DNA of 64,000 nucleotides from Streptococcus constellatus subsp. constellatus (GTDB lineage Bacteria > Bacillota > Bacilli > Lactobacillales > Streptococcaceae). The stretch lies in contig NZ_AP014647.1 of NCBI RefSeq assembly GCF_023167545.1, positions 124,001-188,000 on the forward strand. Direction: 5' to 3'. How positions within the stretch are numbered: the stretch's first letter is position 1; every line of letters starts with the position of its first letter. The notes below the pieces were generated by a model. That model did no database searches, was not told the DNA's origin, and was given only the letters and a program-made list of their open reading frames with translations. Below are positions 35,992 to 45,332 of this stretch, in pieces. The translations under genes were made by a program, and so were the position numbers.

Positions 35992-37248
35992 ATGGAGTTT
36001 ATAATTATCCTCTTATTGCTGGGAAATCTTGTTGTGACCTTTCTTTTATGGCAAAAGAATCAGCAACAGGCAGATCAGGTACAGAAATTGTTGGAAGATC
36101 AAGCTGATCACTTATCTGATCAGTTGGATTACCGTTTTGAGCAAGAACGGCAACGAAGTCTTCTGACACAACAACAACTGGAATTGGCTCTGGGAGATCG
36201 TTTGGGTGAGGTGCGTACGGATTTACATCGGAATTTAACGGAAATGCGTTTAGAAATAAGTGAAAATCTAACCCAAAATCGTGATAAGACAGATGAACGA
36301 ATGCGCCAAATTCAAGAGTCAAATGACCACCGTTTAGAACAAATGCGCCAAACGGTGGAAGAAAAATTAGAGAAGACACTGCAAACAAGATTGCAAGCTT
36401 CCTTTGAAACGGTCTCAAAACAATTAGAATCGGTCAATCGCGGTTTAGGAGAAATGCAAAATGTAGCGCGTGATGTGGGCACTCTAAACAAGGTACTCTC
36501 CAATACTAAAACGCGCGGGATTTTAGGCGAATTGCAGCTTGGTCAAATCATTGAAGACATTCTGACACCGAGCCAGTATGAGCGTGAGTTTGCAACAGTT
36601 CCAGGCTCTAGTGAACGTGTAGAGTACGCGATTAAATTACCGGGGCAAGTAGAAAAAGAATACATTTATTTGCCAATTGATTCCAAGTTTCCGCTTGCTG
36701 ACTACTATCGCTTAGAGGATGCTTATGAGTCAGGAAACAAAGAAGAGATTGATTTGTACCGCAAGTCTTTGTTGGCTAGTGTCAAACGTTTTGCCAAGGA
36801 CATCAATAAGAAATATTTAGCGCCTCCTGCAACAACGAATTTTGGAGTGATGTTTTTACCAACAGAAGGGCTTTATTCAGAAGTTGTTCGCAATCCGGAA
36901 TTCTTTGACAGTTTGCGTCGGGACGAGCAGATTGTGGTCGCAGGGCCATCTACTTTGTCTGCTCTACTCAATTCGCTTTCGGTCGGTTTTAAAACGCTCA
37001 ATATTCAAAGAAGTGCAGATGACATCAGTAAGGTTTTGGGCAATGTCAAATCAGAATTTAATAAATTTGGTGGCATTTTGCTCAAGGCGCAAAAACATTT
37101 GCAACACGCTTCTGGAAATATTGATGAATTGCTGACGCGCAGAACCAATGCTATCGAGCGAACTTTGCGCCATATTGAAATTTCGAACAAATCGGACTTA
37201 AATGGTCTGCTAGATTTCCAAGATGAAGAGGAAGAATATGAAGATTAA
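35992..37248 (+). CDS. rmuC: DNA recombination protein RmuC
   Basis: A 418-residue protein with an N-terminal membrane helix (residues ~2-20), a long coiled coil (~25-165) and the RmuC nuclease-like domain (~175-400). Characteristic stretches are KTRGILGELQLGQIIEDIL and YLPIDSKFPLADYYRLEDAY, and PPATTNFGVMFLPTEGLYSEV. In E. coli its loss raises inversion rates at short repeats. I start it at ATG 35992 after CAGGAG, not at the upstream ATG inside thiN. It overlaps yhaM by 11 bp. Confidence 0.92.
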   Translation: MEFIIILLLLGNLVVTFLLWQKNQQQADQVQKLLEDQADHLSDQLDYRFEQERQRSLLTQQQLELALGDRLGEVRTDLHRNLTEMRLEISENLTQNRDKTDERMRQIQESNDHRLEQMRQTVEEKLEKTLQTRLQASFETVSKQLESVNRGLGEMQNVARDVGTLNKVLSNTKTRGILGELQLGQIIEDILTPSQYEREFATVPGSSERVEYAIKLPGQVEKEYIYLPIDSKFPLADYYRLEDAYESGNKEEIDLYRKSLLASVKRFAKDINKKYLAPPATTNFGVMFLPTEGLYSEVVRNPEFFDSLRRDEQIVVAGPSTLSALLNSLSVGFKTLNIQRSADDISKVLGNVKSEFNKFGGILLKAQKHLQHASGNIDELLTRRTNAIERTLRHIEISNKSDLNGLLDFQDEEEEYED

Positions 37249-38182
37249 CCAAATGAAGAAAGACGAGTTGTTTGAGGGATTTTATCTCATCAAATCCGCT
37301 GAACTGCGTCAGACAAGAGCTGGAAAAAATTATTTGGCATTCACCTTTCAAGATGATACGGGAACGATTGAAGGAAAATTATGGGATGCCCAACCTCACA
37401 ATGTAGAAGAATTTACTGCTGGAAAAGTCGTGCACATGCAAGGGCGCAGAGAAGTGTATAACAACACCCCTCAAGTCAATCAAATTACCTTGCGATTGCC
37501 TAAAGTTGGCGAGCCAAACAATCCAGCTGATTTTAAGGAAAAACCACCAGTTGATGTCCAAGAACTACGTGAATATCTGTCACAAATGATCTTCAAAATT
37601 GAAAACCCAATTTGGCAGCGTGTGGTGCGAGCCTTGTATGCTAAATACGATAAAGAATTTTATTCTTATCCTGCTGCTAAAACGAATCATCATGCTTTTG
37701 AAGCAGGACTTGCTTTTCATACAGCTACAATGGTGCGGTTGGCAGATAGCATCGGAGATATTTATCCGCAGTTAAATAAAAGTCTTTTGTTTGCAGGGAT
37801 TATGTTGCATGATCTAGCAAAAGTGCTGGAATTGACGGGTCCTGAACAGACAGAATACACTGTTCGAGGCAATCTCATCGGACATATTGCCTTGATTGAC
37901 GAAGAAATGACAAAGGTATTGGTAGAATTAAAAATCGAAGATACCAAAGAAGATGTCATCATTCTCCGTCACGTATTACTAAGCCATCACGGTTTGTTGG
38001 AATACGGCAGTCCTGTTCGTCCCAAAATCATGGAAGCAGAGATTATCCACATGATTGACAATTTAGATGCGGAAATGATGATGATGACTTCAGCTTTAGC
38101 CTTAGTTGGTGAAGGTGAAATGACCAATCGAATCTTTGCTATGGACAACCGCTCCTTCTATAAACCAAATTTTGATAAGTAA
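37238..38182 (+). CDS. yhaM: 3'-5' exoribonuclease YhaM
   Basis: A 314-residue exonuclease with an N-terminal OB fold (residues ~10-90; YLAFTFQDDTGTIEGKLWDA) and an HD-type metal-dependent domain: HHAFEAGLAFHTATM (about 152-166), GIMLHDLAKVLEL and the LLSHHGLLEYGSP segment. In streptococci YhaM trims a few nucleotides from many mRNA 3' ends. The start at ATG 37238 follows AGAGGAAG and gives the family length. It closes the rsgA-rpe-thiN-rmuC-yhaM run and is followed by a terminator. Confidence 0.93.
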   Translation: MKINQMKKDELFEGFYLIKSAELRQTRAGKNYLAFTFQDDTGTIEGKLWDAQPHNVEEFTAGKVVHMQGRREVYNNTPQVNQITLRLPKVGEPNNPADFKEKPPVDVQELREYLSQMIFKIENPIWQRVVRALYAKYDKEFYSYPAAKTNHHAFEAGLAFHTATMVRLADSIGDIYPQLNKSLLFAGIMLHDLAKVLELTGPEQTEYTVRGNLIGHIALIDEEMTKVLVELKIEDTKEDVIILRHVLLSHHGLLEYGSPVRPKIMEAEIIHMIDNLDAEMMMMTSALALVGEGEMTNRIFAMDNRSFYKPNFDK

Positions 38183-38187
38183 AAAAC

Positions 38188-38227
38188 GAAAAACGAATGT
38201 TATTGCAAAAATAATGTTCGTTTTTTG
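38188..38227 (+). terminator. Terminator after yhaM
   Basis: AAACGAA..TTATT pairs with AATAA..TTCGTTT, with a small internal loop, followed by TTTT. Confidence 0.65.
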
Positions 38228-38236
38228 GTCTTATTA

Positions 38237-38245
38237 TGATATAAT
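38237..38245 (+). promoter_or_regulatory. purR promoter (extended -10)
   Basis: TGATATAAT, an extended -10, 30 bp before the purR ATG. No PurBox (CCGAAC core) is seen next to it. Confidence 0.55.
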
Positions 38246-38274
38246 GAAGAAAATAAAATAAAATTGGTGAAAAA

Positions 38275-39093
38275 ATGAAATTAAGAAGAAGTGAACGCAT
38301 GGTAGTCATTTCTAACTACCTAATCAATCATCCTTATGAACTAACTAGTCTCAATACATTTGCTGAAAAGTATGAGTCCGCAAAATCCTCCATTTCCGAA
38401 GATATTGTCATCATTAAACGTGCTTTTGAAGAAATGGAAATCGGATATATCGAAACCATCACAGGGGCAGGAGGAGGTGTTATTTTTACTCCTTCTATCT
38501 CGGATAAAGAAGCTAAGGCAATGGTAGAAGAACTTTGTACGAAATTGTCCGAAAGCAATCGGATTCTACCTGGTGGCTACATTTATTTGTCGGATTTGTT
38601 GAGTACGCCTTCTATTTTAAATAACATTGGGCGCATTATTGCAAAGACATTTAGAAACCAAAAAATTGATGGTGTTATGACCGTTGCTACAAAAGGAGTA
38701 CCTTTGGCAAATGCAGTGGCAAATGTATTAAATGTCCCATTTGTCATCGTGCGCCGCGATTTGAAAATTACAGAGGGTTCAACGGTTAGCGTCAATTATG
38801 TGTCAGGTTCAAGTGGGGATCGTATTGAAAAGATGTTCTTGTCGAAACGCAGCCTAAAAGCTGGAAGCCGTGTTTTAATCGTAGATGATTTCTTAAAAGG
38901 TGGTGGGACAGTCAACGGCATGATTAGCCTTTTACGAGAATTTGATTCGGAATTGGCTGGTGTAGCAGTTTTTGCGGAAAATGCACAGACAGAGCGTGAG
39001 CACTTAGATTACAAATCTTTGTTGAAAGTAACAAATATTGATGTGAAGTCTAACAAAATCAGTGTAGAAGTTGGCAATATTTTTGACAAATAG
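38275..39093 (+). CDS. purR: Purine operon regulator PurR
   Basis: A 272-residue regulator with an N-terminal winged helix (residues ~1-74; RRSERMVVISNYLINHP) joined to a phosphoribosyltransferase-like domain. The PRPP-binding loop VLIVDDFLKGGGT lies at about residues 200-212. PRPP relieves or changes DNA binding at PurBox sites upstream of purine genes. purA at 17822 is a possible target in this window. The gene ends 13 bp before a membrane protein gene that is probably cotranscribed. Confidence 0.95.
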   Translation: MKLRRSERMVVISNYLINHPYELTSLNTFAEKYESAKSSISEDIVIIKRAFEEMEIGYIETITGAGGGVIFTPSISDKEAKAMVEELCTKLSESNRILPGGYIYLSDLLSTPSILNNIGRIIAKTFRNQKIDGVMTVATKGVPLANAVANVLNVPFVIVRRDLKITEGSTVSVNYVSGSSGDRIEKMFLSKRSLKAGSRVLIVDDFLKGGGTVNGMISLLREFDSELAGVAVFAENAQTEREHLDYKSLLKVTNIDVKSNKISVEVGNIFDK

Positions 39094-39106
39094 ATGAGGT
39101 GAGAAT

Positions 39107-39673
39107 TTGAAAAATATATTGGATAAATTGGATCAAAGCTCTTTGTGGCTGAGAATTTCGATTGTTATAGCTTTGGCGCTCATTCTTGCTGCTGGATTAT
39201 TTTTCGTTAAAAAGCAAGATGATGCGACGCGTGCAGCTGCTCCGACTGTAAGGCGAACCATTTCAACATCAAAATCTTCAGAATCGAAAGCAGAAAAAGA
39301 GAAAAAAGAGCAAGCCAAAATTGTACAAGAGGCAGAAGATGCTGTTAAAAAATTGGAGACAGAGCAGACGACGGCTAATGTAACGCCTGCTCAAGAAAAA
39401 GTGGACAAGTTGAAAGACGAAGCTCAAAAAGCTCAACTTCAACAACGGATTAAGGCAGTTAGTGACGCGATTGCTGCGCGTGAAGCCAATGAAGCAGCTG
39501 CTACAGCAAATCAAAACGCTGTGACGCCTCAAACAGATGCAGGGCAAACTTATCAACAAACCTATCAAGCTCCTGCAACTTCAGCTACCACAGGACAGGC
39601 TGAGACCAATTCAGCTCAAACTCCAACGACTAACGGAGCAGGTGTCCCAGCCACAAATACTGCGGGGCAATAG
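39107..39673 (+). CDS. Single-span surface protein with low-complexity tail
   Basis: A 188-residue protein starting at TTG 39107 after GAGGTGA. It has a short cytoplasmic N terminus, one membrane helix (residues ~16-35) and an extracytoplasmic part. That part has a Lys/Glu/Ala-rich coiled coil (~55-125) and a Thr/Ala/Gln/Asn-rich tail (~130-188). No LPXTG anchor, LysM or enzymatic motif is visible. It sits between purR and rpsL, as in related streptococci, and is probably cotranscribed with purR. The function is unknown; the shape suggests a wall-spanning structural protein. Confidence 0.75.
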   Translation: MKNILDKLDQSSLWLRISIVIALALILAAGLFFVKKQDDATRAAAPTVRRTISTSKSSESKAEKEKKEQAKIVQEAEDAVKKLETEQTTANVTPAQEKVDKLKDEAQKAQLQQRIKAVSDAIAAREANEAAATANQNAVTPQTDAGQTYQQTYQAPATSATTGQAETNSAQTPTTNGAGVPATNTAGQ

Positions 39674-39706
39674 ATGGGAACTCAGCAAGAAAACTATAAA
39701 AATATA

Positions 39707-39736
39707 TTGACAAAGAAAGTGTCGTCGTGTTATACT
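39707..39736 (+). promoter_or_regulatory. rpsL operon promoter
   Basis: TTGACA, an 18-nt spacer and TATACT. It leaves a ~130-nt leader before rpsL in which I see no convincing structure. Confidence 0.75.
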
Positions 39737-39873
39737 AATAGACGGTACTTTTTACTTTTGGTCTCTCAAAAGTGTACAGAGACGTGCTGACAAATGTTGC
39801 AAAAGTACACGCAGATGATAGCTGTCACCAAGTGTATCATCACCAAAATTAAAAAAATACAGGAGAAATGTAG

Positions 39874-40287
39874 ATGCCTACAATTAACCAATTGGTTCGC
39901 AAACCGCGTAAATCAAAAGTAGAAAAATCTAAATCACCAGCTTTAAACGTTGGTTATAATAGTCTGAAACGTGTGCCTACTCGTGAAAACTCACCACAAA
40001 AACGTGGTGTTGCAACTCGTGTTGGTACTATGACACCTAAAAAACCTAACTCAGCTCTTCGTAAATTTGCTCGTGTACGTTTGAGCAACTTGATCGAAGT
40101 GACTGCTTATATCCCAGGTATCGGACATAACTTGCAAGAACACAGTGTTGTGCTTCTTCGTGGTGGACGTGTAAAAGACCTTCCAGGGGTACGTTATCAC
40201 ATCGTTCGTGGTGCACTTGATACAGCAGGTGTAACTGATCGTAAGCAAGGCCGTTCTAAATACGGTACCAAAAAACCAAAAGCATAA
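39874..40287 (+). CDS. rpsL: 30S ribosomal protein S12
   Basis: A 137-residue S12, part of the decoding centre. The conserved loop [11 protein letters not shown] has Lys56, the residue whose change gives streptomycin resistance, in its wild-type form. [13 protein letters not shown] is also intact. ACAGGAGAAA precedes the ATG. It is the first gene of rpsL-rpsG(-fusA), with the strongly biased codons of ribosomal genes. Confidence 0.98.
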   Translation: MPTINQLVRKPRKSKVEKSKSPALNVGYNSLKRVPTRENSPQKRGVATRVGTMTPKKPNSALRKFARVRLSNLIEVTAYIPGIGHNLQEHSVVLLRGGRVKDLPGVRYHIVRGALDTAGVTDRKQGRSKYGTKKPKA

Positions 40288-40306
40288 GGAAAGGGGATAA
40301 AGATAA

Positions 40307-40777
40307 ATGAGTCGTAAAAACCGTGCGCCTAAGCGCGAAGTATTGCCAGATCCGCTCTACAATTCAAAATTAGTGACACGTCTTATCAACCGCGTTATGC
40401 TTGATGGGAAACGTGGTACAGCCGCTTCAATTGTATATGGCGCTTTTGAGCAAATCAAAGAAGCTACTGGAAACGATGCACTTGAAGTATTTGAAACAGC
40501 TATGGAAAACATCATGCCTGTACTTGAAGTACGTGCTCGCCGTGTTGGTGGGTCTAACTATCAAGTCCCAGTTGAAGTTCGTCCAGAACGTCGTACAACT
40601 CTTGGGCTTCGTTGGTTGGTAACTATTTCACGTTCACGTGGAGAACACACTATGCAAGATCGTCTTGCGAAAGAAATTATGGATGCGGCAAACAATACTG
40701 GTGCAGCTGTTAAAAAACGTGAAGATACTCACCGTATGGCTGAAGCTAACCGTGCTTTTGCTCACTTCCGTTGGTAA
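40307..40777 (+). CDS. rpsG: 30S ribosomal protein S7
   Basis: A 156-residue S7, which nucleates assembly of the 30S head and contacts tRNA in the E site. It starts [20 protein letters not shown] and has the signature [19 protein letters not shown] and [26 protein letters not shown] precedes the ATG, 19 bp after rpsL. A hairpin follows at 40845-40875. Confidence 0.98.
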   Translation: MSRKNRAPKREVLPDPLYNSKLVTRLINRVMLDGKRGTAASIVYGAFEQIKEATGNDALEVFETAMENIMPVLEVRARRVGGSNYQVPVEVRPERRTTLGLRWLVTISRSRGEHTMQDRLAKEIMDAANNTGAAVKKREDTHRMAEANRAFAHFRW

Positions 40778-40844
40778 GATTGCTACTCTTTTTAGAGACT
40801 TGCAAAAAGCTCAGTACTCTTACTAATTAGCATGAGTAATCAAC

Positions 40845-40875
40845 AAGCGGGTAGGATTTGCCTACTCGCTTTTCT
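40845..40875 (+). terminator. Terminator/attenuator between rpsG and fusA
   Basis: AAGCGGGTAGG and CCTACTCGCTT form an 11-bp stem (one G-U) with a 5-nt loop, followed by TTCTT. Weak T-run, so partial read-through into fusA is likely. Confidence 0.7.
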
Positions 40876-40882
40876 TAAAATA

Positions 40883-40891
40883 TGTTATAAT
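40883..40891 (+). promoter_or_regulatory. fusA promoter (extended -10)
   Basis: TGTTATAAT, 35 bp before the fusA ATG, directly after the rpsG hairpin. Confidence 0.6.
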
Positions 40892-40925
40892 AAACTGTAA
40901 ATAAAATAATAGGAGAAATAACCAA

Positions 40926-43007
40926 ATGGCTCGCGAATTTTCACTTGAAAAAACTCGTAACATCGGTATCATGGCTCACGTCGATGCTGGTAAAACAACA
41001 ACGACTGAACGTATTCTTTACTATACCGGTAAAATCCATAAAATTGGTGAAACACACGAAGGTGCTTCACAAATGGACTGGATGGAACAAGAACAAGAAC
41101 GTGGTATCACCATCACATCTGCTGCAACAACAGCGCAATGGAAAGATTACCGTGTCAATATTATCGACACACCAGGGCACGTGGACTTCACTATCGAAGT
41201 ACAACGTTCACTTCGTGTATTGGACGGTGCTGTAACTGTTCTTGATTCACAATCAGGTGTTGAACCTCAAACGGAAACAGTTTGGCGTCAAGCAACTGAA
41301 TATGGTGTTCCACGTATCGTATTTGCTAACAAAATGGATAAAATTGGTGCTGACTTCCTTTATTCAGTAAGCACTCTTCACGATCGTCTTCAAGCAAATG
41401 CTCACCCAATTCAATTACCAATTGGTGCAGAGGACGACTTCCGTGGAATCATTGACTTGGTTCGCATGAAAGCTGAAATCTATACAAATGACCTTGGAAC
41501 AGATATTCTTGAAGAAGATATTCCAGCAGATTACCTTGAACAAGCTCAAGAATGGCGTGAAAAATTGGTCGAAGCAGTTGCTGAAACTGATGAAGATTTG
41601 ATGATGAAATACCTTGAAGGTGAAGAAATTACTGAGGCAGAATTGAAAGCTGCAATCCGTAAAGCAACGATCAATGTTGAATTCTTCCCAGTTCTTGCTG
41701 GTTCTGCCTTCAAGAACAAAGGTGTTCAAATGATGCTTGATGCAGTTATTGACTACCTTCCGAGCCCACTTGATATTCCAGCTATTAAAGGTGTAAACCC
41801 AGATACAGACGAAGAAGAAACTCGTCCAGCTTCTGATGAAGAACCATTTGCAGCACTTGCTTTCAAGATTATGACGGACCCATTTGTAGGTCGTTTGACA
41901 TTCTTCCGTGTTTACTCAGGTGTCTTGAACAGCGGTTCATACGTATTGAATACTTCTAAAGGTAAACGCGAACGTATCGGACGTATCCTGCAAATGCACG
42001 CAAACCACCGTAACGAAATCGAAACTGTTTACGCAGGTGATATCGCTGCAGCTGTTGGTTTGAAAGATACCACGACTGGTGACTCATTGACTGATGAAAA
42101 AGCAAAAATTATCCTTGAATCGATCGAAGTCCCAGAGCCAGTTATCCAATTGATGGTGGAACCAAAATCTAAAGCTGACCAAGACAAGATGGGTATTGCT
42201 CTTCAAAAATTGGCTGAAGAAGATCCAACATTTCGTGTTGAAACAAACGTTGAAACTGGTGAAACAGTTATCTCTGGTATGGGTGAGCTTCACTTGGATG
42301 TCCTCGTAGACCGTATGCGTCGTGAATTCAAAGTGGAAGCAAATGTAGGTGCTCCTCAAGTATCTTACCGTGAAACCTTCCGTGCCCAAACATCAGCGCG
42401 TGGATTCTTCAAACGTCAATCAGGTGGTAAAGGTCAATTCGGTGATGTTTGGATTGAATTTACTCCAAATGAAGAAGGAAAAGGCTTCGAGTTTGAAAAT
42501 GCTATCGTTGGTGGAGTGGTTCCACGTGAGTTTATCCCAGCCGTAGAAAAAGGTTTGGTTGAGTCAATGGCAAACGGTGTACTTGCAGGTTATCCAATCG
42601 TTGACGTGAAGGCAAAACTGTATGATGGTTCATACCACGATGTTGACTCATCTGAAACAGCCTTCAAGGTTGCAGCTTCACTTGCGTTGAAAGAAGCTGC
42701 TAAGACTGCACAACCAACTATTCTTGAACCAATGATGCTTGTTACCATTACTGTTCCAGAAGAAAACCTTGGTGATGTTATGGGACATGTAACAGCTCGT
42801 CGTGGACGTGTTGATGGTATGGAAGCTCATGGTAACAGCCAAATCGTGCGTGCTTATGTACCACTTGCTGAAATGTTCGGTTATGCAACAGTTCTTCGTT
42901 CAGCATCTCAAGGACGTGGTACTTTCATGATGGTCTTTGACCACTATGAAGATGTACCGAAGTCAGTACAAGAAGAAATCATTAAGAAAAATAAAGGTGA
43001 AGCTTAA
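40926..43007 (+). CDS. fusA: Elongation factor G
   Basis: A 693-residue translocase GTPase. G1 is AHVDAGKTT (about residues 17-25), the effector region contains [13 protein letters not shown]3 is DTPGHVDF and G4 NKMDK. Domain IV ([13 protein letters not shown]...) and the C-terminal domain are complete. AGGAGAAATA precedes the ATG. In other streptococci gap follows fusA closely; here about 3.7 kb of accessory DNA lies between them. Confidence 0.98.
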   Translation: MAREFSLEKTRNIGIMAHVDAGKTTTTERILYYTGKIHKIGETHEGASQMDWMEQEQERGITITSAATTAQWKDYRVNIIDTPGHVDFTIEVQRSLRVLDGAVTVLDSQSGVEPQTETVWRQATEYGVPRIVFANKMDKIGADFLYSVSTLHDRLQANAHPIQLPIGAEDDFRGIIDLVRMKAEIYTNDLGTDILEEDIPADYLEQAQEWREKLVEAVAETDEDLMMKYLEGEEITEAELKAAIRKATINVEFFPVLAGSAFKNKGVQMMLDAVIDYLPSPLDIPAIKGVNPDTDEEETRPASDEEPFAALAFKIMTDPFVGRLTFFRVYSGVLNSGSYVLNTSKGKRERIGRILQMHANHRNEIETVYAGDIAAAVGLKDTTTGDSLTDEKAKIILESIEVPEPVIQLMVEPKSKADQDKMGIALQKLAEEDPTFRVETNVETGETVISGMGELHLDVLVDRMRREFKVEANVGAPQVSYRETFRAQTSARGFFKRQSGGKGQFGDVWIEFTPNEEGKGFEFENAIVGGVVPREFIPAVEKGLVESMANGVLAGYPIVDVKAKLYDGSYHDVDSSETAFKVAASLALKEAAKTAQPTILEPMMLVTITVPEENLGDVMGHVTARRGRVDGMEAHGNSQIVRAYVPLAEMFGYATVLRSASQGRGTFMMVFDHYEDVPKSVQEEIIKKNKGEA

Positions 43008-43022
43008 TTAAGCAAAACTTAC

Positions 43023-43047
43023 ACGTCCGCAGCTGCGGGCGTTTTTT
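43023..43047 (+). terminator. Terminator after fusA
   Basis: ACGTCCGC-AGCT-GCGGGCGT stem with one G-T pair, followed by six Ts. Confidence 0.85.
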
Positions 43048-43121
43048 ATGTGACTTTCAATCCGTCTCGCTCCGTAAGGTGCGAGACAAATAAACCACCC
43101 GTTTGACGGATGGTTATGATT

Positions 43122-43154
43122 ATAAAAGAGTTCAGATTCTTGTGGAATCTGAAC
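43122..43154 (-). terminator. Terminator of the peptide/ABC operon
   Basis: A perfect 10-bp stem (GTTCAGATTC / GAATCTGAAC) with a 5-nt loop; on the minus strand it is followed by TCTTTTA. It lies 16 bp past the ATPase stop. Confidence 0.7.
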
Positions 43155-43169
43155 AATTAATATTCAACC

Positions 43170-43778
43170 TTACGGAGAAAAGAGAAACTTAGCCGCATCA
43201 TCGGAACTATCAAGAGCTTTTAAGGAGCTTTGACTTAAAAGAAAGACAGTATCACATACTTTGAAGACTTCAGATAAATTGTGAGAGGTCAGTAAAATAA
43301 TCTTTTCAGGGCTGTATTCTTTTAGCAAATCGTATGCGGCGAAACGTCTTCGTTCATCCAGCCCGTCCAGCAACTCATCTAAAATAAGAATATCGCTTTG
43401 AATAGACAGAGCATATAAGAAAGCGAACAGCTCTTTCATTCCTAGAGAATATTTTCCGATTTTTTTCTTGAAATAATTAGCTCCGCCCATTCTAGCTAAA
43501 TTTTTCTGAAATGTACTTTGCTCCTCTGAGGACAATAATGTGAGATAGTCATGGGCTGACAGATGCTTGTCAAAAATGTCTAGGCTTGGAATGTAAGCAA
43601 CTTTTCCGCTTTGGATTTCTCCATCGAATCCTTTGATTTCTCCGTTGATTAGACTAAAGAGGGTGCTTTTGCCAATGCCGTTTGGTCCGATCATTCCATA
43701 AAGCCCTGGAGTTGTCAGTTCAAACGTTAACTGTTGAAAGATAGTTGTTGTTAGATTGTTTATAGAGAATCCTGTCAT
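43170..43778 (-). CDS. ABC transporter ATP-binding protein (peptide-locus transporter)
   Basis: A 202-residue ATPase. Walker A is GPNGIGKST (about residues 32-40), Walker B ILILDELLDGLD (about 130-141) and the H-loop is TSHNLSE. The signature is degenerate: YSLGMKE in place of LSGGQ, as in many bacteriocin-associated transporters. It is short for the family. It overlaps the permease gene by 4 bp (ATGA), so the two make one transporter. The gene pair follows a secreted-peptide gene, which suggests export of, or self-protection from, that peptide. Confidence 0.85.
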   Translation of the reverse strand: MTGFSINNLTTTIFQQLTFELTTPGLYGMIGPNGIGKSTLFSLINGEIKGFDGEIQSGKVAYIPSLDIFDKHLSAHDYLTLLSSEEQSTFQKNLARMGGANYFKKKIGKYSLGMKELFAFLYALSIQSDILILDELLDGLDERRRFAAYDLLKEYSPEKIILLTSHNLSEVFKVCDTVFLLSQSSLKALDSSDDAAKFLFSP

Positions 43779-44911
43779 AATTTCCCATCCTTTCTATAAT
43801 AGTAATGCTGATATAGATAATGGGAAGCTAGTATAAATCCCAAACTCAAAACGAGCAGATAAACAACTCCTATGAGGAAGGCATTCTGAGGGAGAATTTT
43901 AATGTCATTGATGAGCTGCCCATAGCCAAGATATTCAAAAGGAAAAAATTTCTTGAGAGGCTGGAACCATTCTTCTTGAGATAAAGTGAGAAAACCAGTC
44001 AAGAAGACAACAATCAGGCCGATGACAACCAGGCTTTTCTTGAAAATGAGAGACAGGAGCTGACCCAGGCTGGCCAGGAAGAGGAGGGCGACCAGAAAGA
44101 GGGGCAGGGTTTGCAGGACAATCTGCCAGATGGGCACAATAGTCCGGTCCAGGTAGAGATAAGGATAGTTCCAGGTGCCGAAACTGTCCAGCAGGCCTTT
44201 GGCTACATAGAGGACAGCGAAGAGCAGGAGGGTGAACAGAAAGGTCACCAAGATAGGAACCAGCAGTTTGATGAGCAGGTGCTTGAGCTTGCGACCGCCC
44301 AGCAGCTGATAAAAACGAATCTGCGAACTCTCAATCTCGCTACTGAGGGAATCGGCTATAAGGACGGTGATGAGAACAAAGATGGTGGTAGAGGACAGCC
44401 AGGCTGTCATGATGTGGCCTATGCTAAAGGCAGCTTCGCTTGTGCTATTAAATGAAAGACTCGGACTTCCTCCGACTGCTTTTACAGCTTCGCGGTAACG
44501 GATACTAGCTTTTAAATTCTGATAGTCATCAGAGTTTTTGTCTGTTGTGGAGTTAAGTAGGGTTAACAAGCCCTGATATTCCAGTTGAGCAACTTTTTCT
44601 AGATCCTTCTTTTTTAAAGCGGCTAATTCTTCTGATAGAAGAACTTCTCTTTCTTGTTCCAATTTTAGCTGTTGACTGATAACCTTATCGGCAGGATTTA
44701 GCTGAGCCTGACTTTGTAAATTTTTCACCGATTGTTTGCTTTGTTGGAGCTGCTCTCTGATAATAGCCAGATTGCTATTGAAGCTCTGCTTGTTTATTGC
44801 TGTTTGGTTGAAGATAAATAGCCCCAAAAAGATGGCAGCCAGCAGGATTAGACAGATTTTATTTTTGGGACTTTTTAGAAAGCGTTTCAGTTCAAAGCGA
44901 AAAAAATCCAT
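43775..44911 (-). CDS. ABC transporter permease (peptide-locus transporter)
   Basis: A 378-residue membrane protein. One helix near the N terminus (residues ~20-34) is followed by a large extracytoplasmic coiled-coil region (~38-155) and five or six more helices (from ~168 to 370). The layout is that of ABC-2/antibiotic-type permeases used in bacteriocin export or immunity. The stretch encoded by 44040-44440 is clearly richer in G+C than the rest of the gene and its neighbours, suggesting a recombined segment. It is coupled to the ATPase downstream and lies 59 bp after the peptide gene. Confidence 0.8.
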   Translation of the reverse strand: MDFFRFELKRFLKSPKNKICLILLAAIFLGLFIFNQTAINKQSFNSNLAIIREQLQQSKQSVKNLQSQAQLNPADKVISQQLKLEQEREVLLSEELAALKKKDLEKVAQLEYQGLLTLLNSTTDKNSDDYQNLKASIRYREAVKAVGGSPSLSFNSTSEAAFSIGHIMTAWLSSTTIFVLITVLIADSLSSEIESSQIRFYQLLGGRKLKHLLIKLLVPILVTFLFTLLLFAVLYVAKGLLDSFGTWNYPYLYLDRTIVPIWQIVLQTLPLFLVALLFLASLGQLLSLIFKKSLVVIGLIVVFLTGFLTLSQEEWFQPLKKFFPFEYLGYGQLINDIKILPQNAFLIGVVYLLVLSLGFILASHYLYQHYYYRKDGKL

Positions 44912-44970
44912 AAATATACCTCGTACAAAAGGAACATAGAGGCTAGATTGATAGCCTCTATGTTTAGCTA

Positions 44971-45249
44971 TTAATAAGTCTGATAGTGATAGATATAAAG
45001 AAATGCTGGATTAATACCTTCATAACGATTAATCCGTTCTATTTTGGATACACGAAAACCTCTGTGATAATACAAGTTCATCCAAGAATAGGATGTTCGA
45101 GTGACTCCACCCATAACAAGATGAACCTCATATTTAGTGTGTACAACTGAGGCTATGTTAGCAGCTGAGACGATATTTTTGGCACCTAGACCAAGTAAAG
45201 TTGCAAGAATTGCAATCAATAAAGCGTTTTTCTTAACTTTTTTCACCAT
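44971..45249 (-). CDS. Secreted tyrosine-rich peptide, candidate lactococcin 972-like bacteriocin
   Basis: A 92-residue precursor with a Sec signal peptide: basic MVKKVKK, hydrophobic core ALLIAILATLLGLG and a likely cleavage after VSA (residue ~29). The predicted mature part is about 63 residues, with nine tyrosines, four histidines and no cysteine. It contains TRTSYSWMNLYYHRGFRVSK and ends HYQTY. Sec secretion, no cysteine, an S-Y-S..YYH motif and a following ABC pair recall the lactococcin 972 family, but the match is by eye. AAGGAGG lies 9 bp before the ATG. It heads the operon. Confidence 0.7.
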   Translation of the reverse strand: MVKKVKKNALLIAILATLLGLGAKNIVSAANIASVVHTKYEVHLVMGGVTRTSYSWMNLYYHRGFRVSKIERINRYEGINPAFLYIYHYQTY

Positions 45250-45301
45250 TGTATTTATCCTCCTTACAATAAATATAAAAGTGTTTGTCTAGACATTTTT
45301 T

Positions 45302-45332
45302 ATTATATGATAAATTGCAAAAAAAAGTGCAA
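45302..45332 (-). promoter_or_regulatory. Possible hybrid promoter from the IS30 end for the peptide operon
   Basis: On the minus strand TTGCAC (45332-45327) lies inside the IS30 terminal repeat and TATAAT (45307-45302) straddles its outer edge, 19 nt apart. It points at the peptide gene 53 bp away. The spacer is longer than ideal. Confidence 0.4.

Noticed and set aside
44111..44455. A 114-codon plus-strand ORF opposite the ABC permease
   Set aside because: It is the shadow of the high-GC part of the permease, lacks a ribosome site and encodes a low-complexity acidic sequence.
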